From contig CAMCWF010000004.1 of assembly GCA_945882095.1 (NCBI GenBank), positions 102,939-166,938 on the forward strand: 64,000 nt of DNA, given 5' to 3'. Position 1 is the first letter of the stretch. Each line of letters opens with the position of its first letter. The translations under genes were made by a program, and so were the position numbers. Of this stretch, positions 9,106 to 18,483 are shown one piece after another. The stretch is from Chryseobacterium gleum. GTDB taxonomy: Bacteria > Bacteroidota > Bacteroidia > Flavobacteriales_D > Crocinitomicaceae. The notes beneath the pieces were generated by a model. That model was not told where the DNA came from. It searched no databases and saw only the letters and a program-made list of their open reading frames with translations.

Positions 9106-10575
9106 TTACAAGCCAAAACCTTTATAGTCTTTGGTGCCATTTGGCAACACAATTTCCAGTAAAATGCCTCGGTTTACACCATTTAGTTTACTGGTAAGCT
9201 CTTCGATGGTTTCAATGGGATCGTTGTTTACTTTCGTGATGATTGTACCAACAGACAACCCAATTGATTTTAACTTTCCTGTATTGATGGAGGTGACTTT
9301 AACGCCGTAAGAAAGGTTGAGGTCCTTCTTTTCTTTCTCTGTCAACGCAACAAAGGTGGCACCCAAGGCGAAATTCGCTGAGATTTGTTCCTTGGACATC
9401 AATTCGGTCTCGCCTTCCTTGTTACGCAACAAGACATCAATGACATCTTCATCACCATTTTTTCTTCGAATCGTTACCACAACTTTGTCACCAGGTCGCT
9501 GCTTCCCAATCTCTTCTTGCAGCTGTGCGGGGGAGTTCACTTCTTTCACGCCGATTTTCAATACCACGTCTCCATTCTTTATGCCTGCTTTGTCGGCTGA
9601 ACCACCATCTACAACACCGCTTATGAATACACCTTTTAAGTTCGGGAGTTTTTGTGTCTCTTTTAAATCCTGGCTTATTGCCGAAATCTGTACCCCCAAA
9701 TAAGCGCGTTGAACAAGGCCGTAATCAATTAAGTCACGAACGACCTTTTCCACCAAATTCACTGGAATGGCGAAGGAGTACCCGCTGTATGCGCCAGTTT
9801 GCGAAGCAATGGCCGTGTTGATGCCTACCAATTCTCCTTTGGTGTTGACCAATGCACCCCCACTGTTTCCAGGGTTTACGGCTGCATCTGTTTGAATAAA
9901 GGATTCAATGGGAACAATTTCTTTGTCCGTTCGCTCAGATAACAAATTGATGTTACGTGCTTTGGCGCTTACAATGCCTGCCGTTACTGTGGAGGTAAGG
10001 TTGAAAGGGTTTCCAACAGCAAGTACCCATTCACCGATACGCAATTGGTCGCTGTTGCCAAACTTCATGGGGGTAAAGGGTTTGCTGTCCTCAATCTTTA
10101 ATACCGCAATGTCTGTTGCTGGATCTGTGCCTATGATCTTTGCGGTGTATTCTGAATTGTCGTTTAATATGACATGGATTTCACTGGCATTCTCAATTAC
10201 ATGGTTGTTGGTTACAATGTAGCCTTCGGATGAAATGATCACTCCGGAACCTGCGCCGGAACCATATTGTTTAAATTCTCTTCCCCCTGCACCTGGACCG
10301 TAAAAAAACTCTTGAAAAAAATCCCGTTGAAATGTGGTGGAAACCACTTTGGTAGTTACGTGCACCACAGAGTTGATGCTTGACTCCGAGGCTGTAGTAA
10401 GTTCAGGGAGGGTTTCACCATTCAATCCTACGGTTTGAACGGGGTATTGATTTCCATCCAATACACGGTCTGATAATTTTGTGGTTTGGTGATAATAGGT
10501 AAGCATCGCCGCTAAGGGTAGGGTGCCTCCAATAAAACCGATGCCTAAAATTTTAAAAACTGCTTTGTATTTCAT
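9106..10575 (-). CDS. degP: Periplasmic Do/HtrA-family serine protease
   Basis: Envelope protease and chaperone that degrades misfolded periplasmic proteins. It has an N-terminal membrane anchor or signal segment (residues 5-26), then a trypsin-like domain with the triad His125 (TNNHVIENA), Asp155 (TDIAVLKI) and Ser238 (PGNSGGAL). Two PDZ domains follow, at about 290-385 and 405-485; the second is more diverged. The 489-residue length is normal for DegP/DegQ. The uncleaved-looking N-terminus may keep it anchored to the inner membrane. The gene stands alone between rpoD and the divergent dapF. I could not tell DegP from DegQ or DegS by sequence. Confidence 0.92.
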   Translation of the reverse strand: MKYKAVFKILGIGFIGGTLPLAAMLTYYHQTTKLSDRVLDGNQYPVQTVGLNGETLPELTTASESSINSVVHVTTKVVSTTFQRDFFQEFFYGPGAGGREFKQYGSGAGSGVIISSEGYIVTNNHVIENASEIHVILNDNSEYTAKIIGTDPATDIAVLKIEDSKPFTPMKFGNSDQLRIGEWVLAVGNPFNLTSTVTAGIVSAKARNINLLSERTDKEIVPIESFIQTDAAVNPGNSGGALVNTKGELVGINTAIASQTGAYSGYSFAIPVNLVEKVVRDLIDYGLVQRAYLGVQISAISQDLKETQKLPNLKGVFISGVVDGGSADKAGIKNGDVVLKIGVKEVNSPAQLQEEIGKQRPGDKVVVTIRRKNGDEDVIDVLLRNKEGETELMSKEQISANFALGATFVALTEKEKKDLNLSYGVKVTSINTGKLKSIGLSVGTIITKVNNDPIETIEELTSKLNGVNRGILLEIVLPNGTKDYKGFGL

Positions 10576-10662
10576 CTGAATAAAATTTGGTTCACAATTT
10601 TACAAAGCATTGACTAAACTTGAAATTCTCTTGCTGTTAAAGATTGTTAAGCCATTTTAACT

Positions 10663-10678
10663 ACATTTATTACCTTTA
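10663..10678 (+). promoter_or_regulatory. Possible dapF operon promoter (TACATTTA / TACCTTTA)
   Basis: Two overlapping near-matches to TAnnTTTG (each seven of eight, A for the final G) lie 10-25 bp before the dapF start. Either would leave a very short leader for the six-gene operon. Confidence 0.3.
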
Positions 10679-10687
10679 CCGCTTCGT

Positions 10688-11467
10688 ATGGAGATTGTGT
10701 TTTCTAAATTTCAAGGAACAGGAAATGATTTTATCCTTTTGGATAATTTGAAGGGTGATTTTTCATTGCTTTCCATTCGTCAAATCCAATTTCTGTGCGA
10801 TCGAAAGTTTGGCATTGGTGCAGACGGATTGATTAAAATAAATGCCTCCGAAGGTTTTGATTTTGAAATGGAATATTTCAATTCTGATGGCAGTCAAAGT
10901 TTTTGTGGGAATGGTGCAAGATGCGCAGTTGCATTTGCTAAGGATAAAATTCAAACGCCTTTGAAGCACCGTTTCATCGCGATAGATGGCGTGCATTCTT
11001 ACCATTGCAAAGAAGAAATGGTGGCCATTGACATGAAGGAAGTTCATCAAATTTTTCCTTGTGGGGAAGATTTTATTGTACATACAGGTTCTCCTCATTA
11101 TGTCAAATTCTCCGACGATCTGTCAAATGAACATACGGTAAATTTCGGTAAACAAATTCGGTATTCCGAAGCTTTTCAAAAGGAAGGCATTAATGTCAAT
11201 CTTGTTAGCCTCAGAAGCGAAAAATCGATTTCCATCTCTACGTATGAGCGTGGGGTGGAAGATGAAACCTTGTCTTGTGGAACAGGAGCGACCGCTTGTG
11301 CTTTGGTGTATGCCGACAAATTGGGATTAACTACAGGACCTATCGTTGTCCAAACAAAAGGAGGGGAGTTACAGGTTGACTTTGTAAAACGTGAAGTTGG
11401 TTTTTCTTCCATTTGTCTATCGGGTCCTGCAGAATTTGTTTTTAACGGAAATCTCCTACTGTCATGA
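10688..11467 (+). CDS. dapF: Diaminopimelate epimerase
   Basis: Converts LL- to meso-diaminopimelate, the last epimer needed for lysine and for peptidoglycan cross-links. The two catalytic cysteines are visible: Cys73 in FCGNGARC and Cys197 in SCGTGATAC, each starting one half of the pseudo-symmetric fold. The substrate-binding FNSDGS and YERGVEDET motifs are intact. At 259 residues it is normal length. It leads an operon and overlaps the next gene by four bases (ATGA), pairing a peptidoglycan precursor enzyme with the glycan-strand enzyme MltG two genes later. Confidence 0.96.
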   Translation: MEIVFSKFQGTGNDFILLDNLKGDFSLLSIRQIQFLCDRKFGIGADGLIKINASEGFDFEMEYFNSDGSQSFCGNGARCAVAFAKDKIQTPLKHRFIAIDGVHSYHCKEEMVAIDMKEVHQIFPCGEDFIVHTGSPHYVKFSDDLSNEHTVNFGKQIRYSEAFQKEGINVNLVSLRSEKSISISTYERGVEDETLSCGTGATACALVYADKLGLTTGPIVVQTKGGELQVDFVKREVGFSSICLSGPAEFVFNGNLLLS

Positions 11468-11994
11468 AATACTTTCAAGGAGATCAGGTAGTCCTTAGAC
11501 CTGTAGAGCCATTGGATGCGACCGCAATGTTCATGTGGGAAAACAATACAGATAACTGGAGGATAAGCCATACCGAAGTTCCCTTTTCCATGCACAACAT
11601 CCACCAACTGATAGAACAGTTTTCTAATCTTAGGACCTCTGGACAGTTAAGATTTATCATAGTCCTGAAAGATTCAAATAAAAGCATTGGAACCATTGAC
11701 CTCTTTGATGTGAACTTCAAACATGGTTTTGCCACCGTGGGTATTTTGCTTGCGGAACAAGAAGAACGTGGGAAAGGTTATGCCCAAGAAGCCCTTCAGT
11801 TATGCATTGACTATTGCAGAGATCATTTGGAATTATATAACTTGCAGTGTTTTGTCCATGCCGACAACTTAGCAAGCATTCATTTGTTCAAGAAATTGAA
11901 TTTTGAAGAAATTGGAATTAGAAAAGATTGGTATCAATATAAAGGAGTTAGAATTCACGAAATAGCTTTTCAATTATGTCTAAAAAAAGTGTAA
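11464..11994 (+). CDS. GNAT-family N-acetyltransferase (RimJ/RimL-like)
   Basis: A 176-residue acetyl-CoA-dependent acetyltransferase of the RimJ/RimL/SpeG type. The acetyl-CoA loop is EQEERGKGYAQEAL near residue 100, preceded by the paired strands typical of the fold (SIGTIDLFDVNFKHGFATVGI) and followed by HADNLASIHLFKKLNFEEIG. The substrate cannot be read from sequence; protein N-termini, aminosugars or polyamines are all possible. It overlaps dapF by four bases and mltG by 19, so it is translated with them. Confidence 0.85.
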   Translation: MKYFQGDQVVLRPVEPLDATAMFMWENNTDNWRISHTEVPFSMHNIHQLIEQFSNLRTSGQLRFIIVLKDSNKSIGTIDLFDVNFKHGFATVGILLAEQEERGKGYAQEALQLCIDYCRDHLELYNLQCFVHADNLASIHLFKKLNFEEIGIRKDWYQYKGVRIHEIAFQLCLKKV

Positions 11995-13064
11995 AAAAGA
12001 GAAACATCATCATTGCTTGCATCGCGGGTGCGGGACTCATAGCTTTGTTGCTTTTTCCTAAAATTATGTTGTATTGGTCTTCGCTTAATAGAACTGAAAA
12101 CCAAGAAGATAAGGTATTTTACCTAACTAAATCAGTGGATTTAAACGCTTTGGCGGATTTGTTGGAAAAGGAAGGCTTAATCTCCTCTAAATCCGATTTT
12201 GTTAAAGTAGGAAATTATAAATCTATGAATGCGGAAAACATTGCCTTGGGTAAATACATCATCGCGCCGGGAACTTCTTATCGAAACTTGTTGAATGGTT
12301 TTAAGATGAATGCTGCTGGCAATGGAAATGCAGAAGTGGAGGTCGAAGTTACCTTTAACAATTGCAAAAACATTTACCAAATGGCGGGAAAAGTTTCCGA
12401 TTGCATTGCCCTTGACAGCGCAAGGTTGATTGGATTCCTCCAGGATGGAAACACCTTGGCAAAATATCAATTTGATTTGGCACAATTGCCCGCATTGTTC
12501 ATTCCAAATACGTATCAAATGTATTACGATACCGACGAAAAACAATTTGTTGAAAGAATGGCAATGGAGTTTAAGACCTTTTGGAATCCATCCAGAAAGG
12601 CTAAAATGAAGGCCGTTGGATTGAAGACGCCCAGCCAAGTAACGACCATGGCAAGTATCGTATATGCGGAACAATCCGTTAATGCAGATGAATGGCCAAT
12701 CATAGCTGGTTTGTATTTAAACCGAGTAAAAGTTGGCATGCGCTTACAATCAGATCCGACCTTCAAGTTTTGCTGGGGTGATAAATTAAATGGGGTCCAA
12801 AGGTTGTTGGCTATACATCGCGAAATCAATTGTCCTTACAACACTTACAAATACGATGGTTTGCCACCAGGTCCGATTAACCTACCTTCTTCAGCCGTAT
12901 TGGATGCTGTACTCAATCGCGCAGATGTTCCGTATTTATATATGTGTGCAAAGCCTGACTATACGGGAAGACATAATTTTGCAGTAAGTGGGGCAGACCA
13001 TATGCGCAATGCAAGGCTTTTTCAGAATTGGATGACTGCGGAGAAAAAACGAAAATCGAACTGA
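11976..13064 (+). CDS. mltG: Endolytic murein transglycosylase MltG
   Basis: Inner-membrane lytic transglycosylase (YceG family) that cuts nascent peptidoglycan strands and so sets their length. The 362-residue protein has one N-terminal transmembrane helix (residues 10-28), a LysM-like region and the YceG domain. The catalytic glutamate is at about 232 in SIVYAEQ, followed by the signature LNRVKVGMRLQSDPT and, near the end, the YNTY and GLPPGPI motifs. It overlaps the acetyltransferase upstream and shares ATGA with the next gene. Confidence 0.93.
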   Translation: MSKKSVKKRNIIIACIAGAGLIALLLFPKIMLYWSSLNRTENQEDKVFYLTKSVDLNALADLLEKEGLISSKSDFVKVGNYKSMNAENIALGKYIIAPGTSYRNLLNGFKMNAAGNGNAEVEVEVTFNNCKNIYQMAGKVSDCIALDSARLIGFLQDGNTLAKYQFDLAQLPALFIPNTYQMYYDTDEKQFVERMAMEFKTFWNPSRKAKMKAVGLKTPSQVTTMASIVYAEQSVNADEWPIIAGLYLNRVKVGMRLQSDPTFKFCWGDKLNGVQRLLAIHREINCPYNTYKYDGLPPGPINLPSSAVLDAVLNRADVPYLYMCAKPDYTGRHNFAVSGADHMRNARLFQNWMTAEKKRKSN

Positions 13065-14053
13065 TGGATCGCAGGAAATTTATTCATTTAGGTGCGCTCG
13101 CAATGGCAGTTGGGGCTACAAATCCGATCAAAGGAACTTCTTTCATAGGTGTTCCATTTGAAGAGAAAATCGTAGGGCCTGTAATTCTTTCCACCTGGAT
13201 TCATGGTTTGGAAGCCAATCGCGTTGCTTGGACCCTTTTGGAAAAAGGAGGCAGTGCTTTGGATGCCGTAATCGCTGGTGCAAGACATACAGAATCGGAT
13301 TTAACCAACAGGAGTGTTGGTATCGGAGGTCGTCCCGACCGTGACGGAAAAGTTACCTTGGATGCCTGTGTAATGGATGGTGACGGTAAGTCTGGCGCTG
13401 TGGGATGTTTGGAAGGAATTGCACATCCAGTTTCTGTTGCGAAAGCCATCATGGATCTTACGCCTCATGCGATGTTGGTAGGGGATGGAGCAAGAGATTT
13501 TGCACTTTCCCATGGATTTGACACCATCAAAACCCCTTTGCCCGAAGTTAAAAAAGAATACCTCGCCTGGAAAAAGGAAAATAAAGAATTGTTACGGAGA
13601 CCTAAAATCAACCACGAAAACCACGATACCATTGGATTGATTGCAAGAGATGTGAATGGTAATTTCGGGGGAGCATGTACCACAAGCGGTTGGGCTTATA
13701 AAATGCACGGAAGAATTGGTGACTCTCCAATCATTGGTGCAGGGTTGTTCGTAGACAATGAGGTAGGTGCTGCTACGGCAAGTGGATTGGGTGAAGCCAT
13801 CATCCGAGTATCCGGAAGCAGCATGGTCGTAGAACTGATGCGAAATGGATTAAGTCCTTCAGAAGCTTGTAAAGAAGTAGTAGATAGAATCATTCGGAAA
13901 AACAAAGACCTTACGAATCTCCAATGTTGTTTTCTTGCGATGGATACCCTTGGAAATGTTGGGGGTTATTCAGTTTACAATGGATTTAACTTCGCCCTGA
14001 AAACAAAAGAGCGGGATGAAATGATTAACACTTCATACAATCGAGAATGGTAA
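13064..14053 (+). CDS. Glycosylasparaginase-type Ntn hydrolase, Tat-like signal
   Basis: N4-(beta-N-acetylglucosaminyl)-L-asparaginase family: cleaves the GlcNAc-asparagine bond left after proteins carrying N-glycans are degraded. The precursor splits itself before a threonine, expected here at residue 189 in HDTIG, giving alpha and beta chains. Other family marks are GGSALDAV, MDGDG and GDGARDFA. I chose the ATG at 13064, which overlaps the mltG stop, over one 36 bases earlier because it yields MDRRKFIHLG followed by a hydrophobic segment, a twin-arginine-like signal. Export to the periplasm is therefore likely. The next gene is a beta-mannosidase, which fits N-glycan breakdown. Confidence 0.9.
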   Translation: MDRRKFIHLGALAMAVGATNPIKGTSFIGVPFEEKIVGPVILSTWIHGLEANRVAWTLLEKGGSALDAVIAGARHTESDLTNRSVGIGGRPDRDGKVTLDACVMDGDGKSGAVGCLEGIAHPVSVAKAIMDLTPHAMLVGDGARDFALSHGFDTIKTPLPEVKKEYLAWKKENKELLRRPKINHENHDTIGLIARDVNGNFGGACTTSGWAYKMHGRIGDSPIIGAGLFVDNEVGAATASGLGEAIIRVSGSSMVVELMRNGLSPSEACKEVVDRIIRKNKDLTNLQCCFLAMDTLGNVGGYSVYNGFNFALKTKERDEMINTSYNREW

Positions 14054-16503
14054 CTAAAATTCGTTGGGTATTTCTATTTTTAATTTTAACCATTGCCATG
14101 CGGTTTTCTTCACAATGTGTCCTTTCTTGGGAATTTCAACATCCACTTAAGAAGGATTGGATTTCCATGGGGGAATCGGGAACAGTACAAGAAACGTTAT
14201 GGAAAAATGGAATTTTACCCAATCCTTATGTTGGGGAAAATGAAAATGAATACCAATGGATTGAAGACCATGAATGGCATTTTAGAAGCAAGTTTTTTCT
14301 CTCTGAAACATTGTTTAACGCACCGTCCGTTCATATAAATTTGCCTTGTGTAGATACCTACGCAAAAATTTATGTCAATGGCATTCTTGTCTTACAAACT
14401 GAAAATTATTTCCGACCCTATGACGTTTCCATAAAAGATCACCTTCGTTGCGGTTACAACGAGGTTACCGTTGTTTTTTCGCCTCCGGCACTGTATCATA
14501 AAATGGATTACAAAAAGGCGAAATTTCATTACCCCACACCCAATGACTTGGCGAAAATAAAAGTGTCCTCCTTGACACGTAAACCGCAATACCAGTTTGG
14601 GTGGGATTGGGCATTGCGAATGAATACGATTGGTTTTCCAAAGCCTGTATGCATCGAGATTCCAAAAACAAACTTGGTAAGCTCCATAGGGATGAACACC
14701 CTAAACCTACAAGGAGATGCATCATTGGAAATGGTTATTACCCACGTTAAAAACATTGAAGGTTATTCTTTTGAATCTACTATGTTTCAACTTAAAAGTA
14801 CATTCGCCCAAGGAACCATTACTCGGTTGGCTCTTTCGCTCAAAAATCCGCGTCTGTGGTGGCCTTCTGGGATGGGAGATGCGAACGTATATTACGACAC
14901 CCTTCGAATTTTTGACAAGCAAGCTAATTGTATTCAAGAAGTGCCTTACACTTTTGGGGTGAGAAAGGTGGGTTTACTTCAACAAACAGATGAATGGGGA
15001 ACTTCTTTTCAGTTTACAATTAATGGATTACCGGTGTTTTTAAAGGGGGCAAATTTTATTCCTCCAACGGTTTTTAATGGGATAACGAAGGATGAAGAAT
15101 GGAACGAATGGGTGCGGGTGATGAAGGAATCAAATTTCAATGCGGTTCGAATATGGGGAGGAGGAGACTATGCAAGTGATGCTTTTCTGGAGGCTTGTGA
15201 CAAGGCGGGACTTATGGTTTGGCATGATGCCATGTTTGCGTGTGCAATGTATCCAGGTGATTCTGCTTTTTTAGCCAATGTATCAGCAGAGTTCGAGTAC
15301 CAAATCCCTAGGTTGACAAAACATGCGTCCGTAATTCTAATCAATGGGAACAATGAGGTTGATGTTGCATGGAAAAATTGGGGTTTTCAATCGCAATACC
15401 ATCTGGATAAGGATGACCAAAAAGTAATTGAAAGCGACTACAATGCTTTGTTTAAGGTACTGCTTCCAAATACATTGGCAAAGTATTCGAACCTTCCCTT
15501 TACCCATACCTCACCTTTAAGCAATTGGGGAAAGGATGAGTTTTATAACCATGGCACCCAGCATTATTGGGGCGTCTGGCATGGTGCAGATGAGATGGAG
15601 GGGTTTGCTAAGAACATTGGGCGATTCAATGCTGAATATGGATTCCAGAGTTTTCCTGAATTCTCGACCTTGTCTGCTTTTTCAAATGAAGAAGATTGGT
15701 CGTTGGATTCTAAAGTCATGAAACACCATCAAAAAAGCTATGTCGGAAATGGAATGATCCTTAAACATGCCAAAAAACTGTTCGGAAAACCAAAGGATTT
15801 TAAAACCTTTGTGTACTTCTCGCAACTGACTCAAGCATACGCTGTAGAATCTGCCATCACAGGTCATCGTTTGGATGCGCCAAGGTGCATGGGAACGCTT
15901 TATTGGCAGCTCAATGATTGTTGGCCAGCACCCACATGGTCCAGCATTGATTATTATGGAAATTGGAAAAGTCTTCAGTATAAAGTCCGTGAAATTTATA
16001 AAGACCTAACTGTACTCGCTAAAAAATCCAATGGGAAAACCGAATTGTTTGTGTCGTATCTGAATGGAAAAACACCGCGTGAAATGCTCGTTTCTTGGAC
16101 TGAATACGATTTGTCAGGTAAGGTTATGGGTTCATTTGCCAAGTCGCTAAACCTTCCCGTACTTGGTTCACTGTCCCTTGCGGGTTATCCTTCGGATGCA
16201 AAGCCAAGGTTGGTGGTTGTGAACATAGATGGTGTGGAAGCGCGTACTTTTTTAGTAGGAGATTTTAAAAGAAATCCAAAACAACAGGTTATAACCGCTA
16301 TGAAAATTGTTTCCATTGATGCTGAACGAAAAGAGGCTGTTGTCGAATTAACAACGGATTCTTTTCTTGCTGACTGTTGGATGTATTCAGATAAATTGGG
16401 AGTTCATTTTGAAAATAATTTTACGAATTTCCTCCCCGGTAAACACTTGATTAAGTTAACCTTCACCGATGAAATAGGTGACTTAAAATGTATGTACAGA
16501 TGA
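14047..16503 (+). CDS. Beta-mannosidase, glycoside hydrolase family 2
   Basis: Exo-acting GH2 enzyme removing beta-linked mannose from non-reducing ends, such as the Man-beta-1,4-GlcNAc core of N-glycans or mannan oligosaccharides. It has 818 residues with an N-terminal signal segment ending near residue 24, a sugar-binding sandwich domain, an immunoglobulin-like domain, and a TIM barrel. Glu437 in INGNNEVD is the expected acid/base and Glu530 in NAEYGFQSFPEF the expected nucleophile; the AEYGFQS context is typical of beta-mannosidases, not beta-galactosidases. The WQLNDCWPAPTWSS motif is also present. It overlaps both neighbours by a few bases. Confidence 0.92.
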   Translation: MVTKIRWVFLFLILTIAMRFSSQCVLSWEFQHPLKKDWISMGESGTVQETLWKNGILPNPYVGENENEYQWIEDHEWHFRSKFFLSETLFNAPSVHINLPCVDTYAKIYVNGILVLQTENYFRPYDVSIKDHLRCGYNEVTVVFSPPALYHKMDYKKAKFHYPTPNDLAKIKVSSLTRKPQYQFGWDWALRMNTIGFPKPVCIEIPKTNLVSSIGMNTLNLQGDASLEMVITHVKNIEGYSFESTMFQLKSTFAQGTITRLALSLKNPRLWWPSGMGDANVYYDTLRIFDKQANCIQEVPYTFGVRKVGLLQQTDEWGTSFQFTINGLPVFLKGANFIPPTVFNGITKDEEWNEWVRVMKESNFNAVRIWGGGDYASDAFLEACDKAGLMVWHDAMFACAMYPGDSAFLANVSAEFEYQIPRLTKHASVILINGNNEVDVAWKNWGFQSQYHLDKDDQKVIESDYNALFKVLLPNTLAKYSNLPFTHTSPLSNWGKDEFYNHGTQHYWGVWHGADEMEGFAKNIGRFNAEYGFQSFPEFSTLSAFSNEEDWSLDSKVMKHHQKSYVGNGMILKHAKKLFGKPKDFKTFVYFSQLTQAYAVESAITGHRLDAPRCMGTLYWQLNDCWPAPTWSSIDYYGNWKSLQYKVREIYKDLTVLAKKSNGKTELFVSYLNGKTPREMLVSWTEYDLSGKVMGSFAKSLNLPVLGSLSLAGYPSDAKPRLVVVNIDGVEARTFLVGDFKRNPKQQVITAMKIVSIDAERKEAVVELTTDSFLADCWMYSDKLGVHFENNFTNFLPGKHLIKLTFTDEIGDLKCMYR

Positions 16504-18434
16504 AAAATATTATGCTAGCGATAGGTGCCTTATGCATCTTTTCTTCGATGTATGGTCAAAAGAGAACAACCTCAGTAGCTGATACCGTACAACTTAAAAA
16601 AGAGGTCGTAATTTTTGGAAAAGGTATTGCTTCAAGCTATGCCGAACGTTCTTCGAGTATTCAATGTTTAACGATGGAGCAAAATAAGAACCTGCCGATT
16701 CGCTCGGTAAGTGAAGCTCTTTCTTATGTTCCGGGACTCGACTTTCGCCAGCGAGGGGTGCAGGGGGTACAAGGTGATTTGAGTATTAGGGGGGGGACAT
16801 TTGAGCAAAACATCGTACTGGTGAATGGATTTAAATTGGTGGATCCGCAAACGGGACACCATGCGTTGAATTTACCAGTATTGCTGACAAATGTCGAAAC
16901 GATTGAGGTTTACAAAGGTTCAGGAACAAGGGTTTTTGGGCAAAATGCCATGACCGGTGCGGTTAATTTTGTAACGCGTCCAAAAGACATTGCTTCAGTA
17001 AATGGTCAAATTTACGGAGGTTATTTTGGAGGATTGGGAAGTCAGTTCTCCGTTTCTATGCCCTTGAAAAATTTGAAACAAACCTTTTCTGCGGCATACG
17101 ATAAAAGCAATGGACATTGGTATAATTCAGATTTTAGCAATCAACAGTATTGTTACGATGGCATTTTATCCCTTGGAAACAGGAACGAAGTAAGAGGATT
17201 GTTGGCATTTACAGATCGCGCCTTTGGTGCAAATGGTTATTACAGTGCGTCCTTTCCTGATCAATGGGAATCAACCCAAATGGCATTGGCCGGTTTGTCT
17301 CATAAATTTTCTAATGGAAAGTTCGTGTTTCTTACCAAGGCGTCGCTTCGCACCCATCGTGATGAATTTCGTTTAAAGCGCATGGATCCCTCTTTCTACA
17401 CGAATAAACATTGGTCAGAGGTTTTGACTTTTGAGGAGACAGGACAATGGAAGTCGGTTGTCGGGATTACAGGTTTTGGGGCGGAATACAGAATGGAACA
17501 ACTTGTGAGCTCAAATCTTGGTGAGCGAAGCAGGGGATATGTTTCAGGTTTTCTCGACCACAAAGTAAAATTGTTCGATAAAAAGTTGATACTAACCGCC
17601 AATGTCCATTTCTTCCACTTGGAGATGAATGGAAACCGTTACCAGAAATTGCTCCCCGGTTTCGAGGCGACTTTCTTTGTTAACAAGTCTTGGAGGTTCT
17701 TTGGCAATGTTTCCCAAAGCTACCGCGCCCCAACGTATACAGAATTGTATTATCAAGATTATTCAAACGTGGGAAATCCGAATTTACAACCTGAGTATGC
17801 TACGTCTGCTGAAGCAGGGTTTGAATGGAGCCATTCCTGGGGTCAAAAAGACAAAGAAAAAAACCGTATTACCTTTGAAACTTCCTACTACCATCGAAAC
17901 AACTCGAACATGATTGATTGGCAACGAAGCGCTACTTCCATTCCGAATCCTTGGATGCCGGTAAATCTTTCGAGTGTTGTTTTTAATGGCGTGGAGAGCA
18001 ATCTTCGTTATACAATGCAAGGAAACCATAAATACAGAATCAGAGAACTCTCTTTGGGTTATAATTTTGTGGATGCAAACCATCAATTCGTAGATGTTTT
18101 TGGAATGTCACAATCGCGTTATGCTTTTTCAGGTCTTAGAAATCAACTGATAGCAAAAGCAACCTTCATTTTGTCGGGATGGGCAACTTTTTCAGTTACC
18201 TACAGAGGGTGTGAAAGATTTGGATTGGGTACAGTTTCACTTTTAGATGCCAAATTTCAATTCAATGCGTCTAAATCTTTTAATCTGTTCGTTGAAGGAA
18301 ATAATTTGTTGAATGTAGATTATGTGGAGGCTGGATATGTACAAATGCCAGGAATTTGGGGGAAAGCGGGTGTTTCCTTTCATTTTGATGAAGTTGATAA
18401 AAGAAGAAGAATTGTTGTCTCAGATGGGAAATAA
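16500..18434 (+). CDS. TonB-dependent outer membrane receptor
   Basis: Outer-membrane beta-barrel that imports a ligand using TonB energy. From ATG 16500, which overlaps the upstream stop as ATGA, a signal peptide ends near residue 20 (SSMYGQ). The plug domain runs to about 170 and includes VSEALSYVPGLDFRQRG and IRGGTFEQNIVLVNG. The remaining 470 residues are barrel strands, with the TonB-receptor terminal region near LFVEGNNLLNVDYVEAG. At 645 residues it resembles siderophore/vitamin receptors, not the larger SusC transporters, and no SusD partner follows. Its operon with a beta-mannosidase suggests a glycan-related ligand, but this is inference. Confidence 0.9.
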   Translation: MKNIMLAIGALCIFSSMYGQKRTTSVADTVQLKKEVVIFGKGIASSYAERSSSIQCLTMEQNKNLPIRSVSEALSYVPGLDFRQRGVQGVQGDLSIRGGTFEQNIVLVNGFKLVDPQTGHHALNLPVLLTNVETIEVYKGSGTRVFGQNAMTGAVNFVTRPKDIASVNGQIYGGYFGGLGSQFSVSMPLKNLKQTFSAAYDKSNGHWYNSDFSNQQYCYDGILSLGNRNEVRGLLAFTDRAFGANGYYSASFPDQWESTQMALAGLSHKFSNGKFVFLTKASLRTHRDEFRLKRMDPSFYTNKHWSEVLTFEETGQWKSVVGITGFGAEYRMEQLVSSNLGERSRGYVSGFLDHKVKLFDKKLILTANVHFFHLEMNGNRYQKLLPGFEATFFVNKSWRFFGNVSQSYRAPTYTELYYQDYSNVGNPNLQPEYATSAEAGFEWSHSWGQKDKEKNRITFETSYYHRNNSNMIDWQRSATSIPNPWMPVNLSSVVFNGVESNLRYTMQGNHKYRIRELSLGYNFVDANHQFVDVFGMSQSRYAFSGLRNQLIAKATFILSGWATFSVTYRGCERFGLGTVSLLDAKFQFNASKSFNLFVEGNNLLNVDYVEAGYVQMPGIWGKAGVSFHFDEVDKRRRIVVSDGK

Positions 18435-18483
18435 GCCCAAACCCTTTGGTCGCTCCTTACCTGTTTACTTAGCGGATGAAAGG

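Noticed and set aside
12177..12674. Minus-strand open frame of 165 codons
   Set aside because: Antisense to mltG, with no recognisable protein features.
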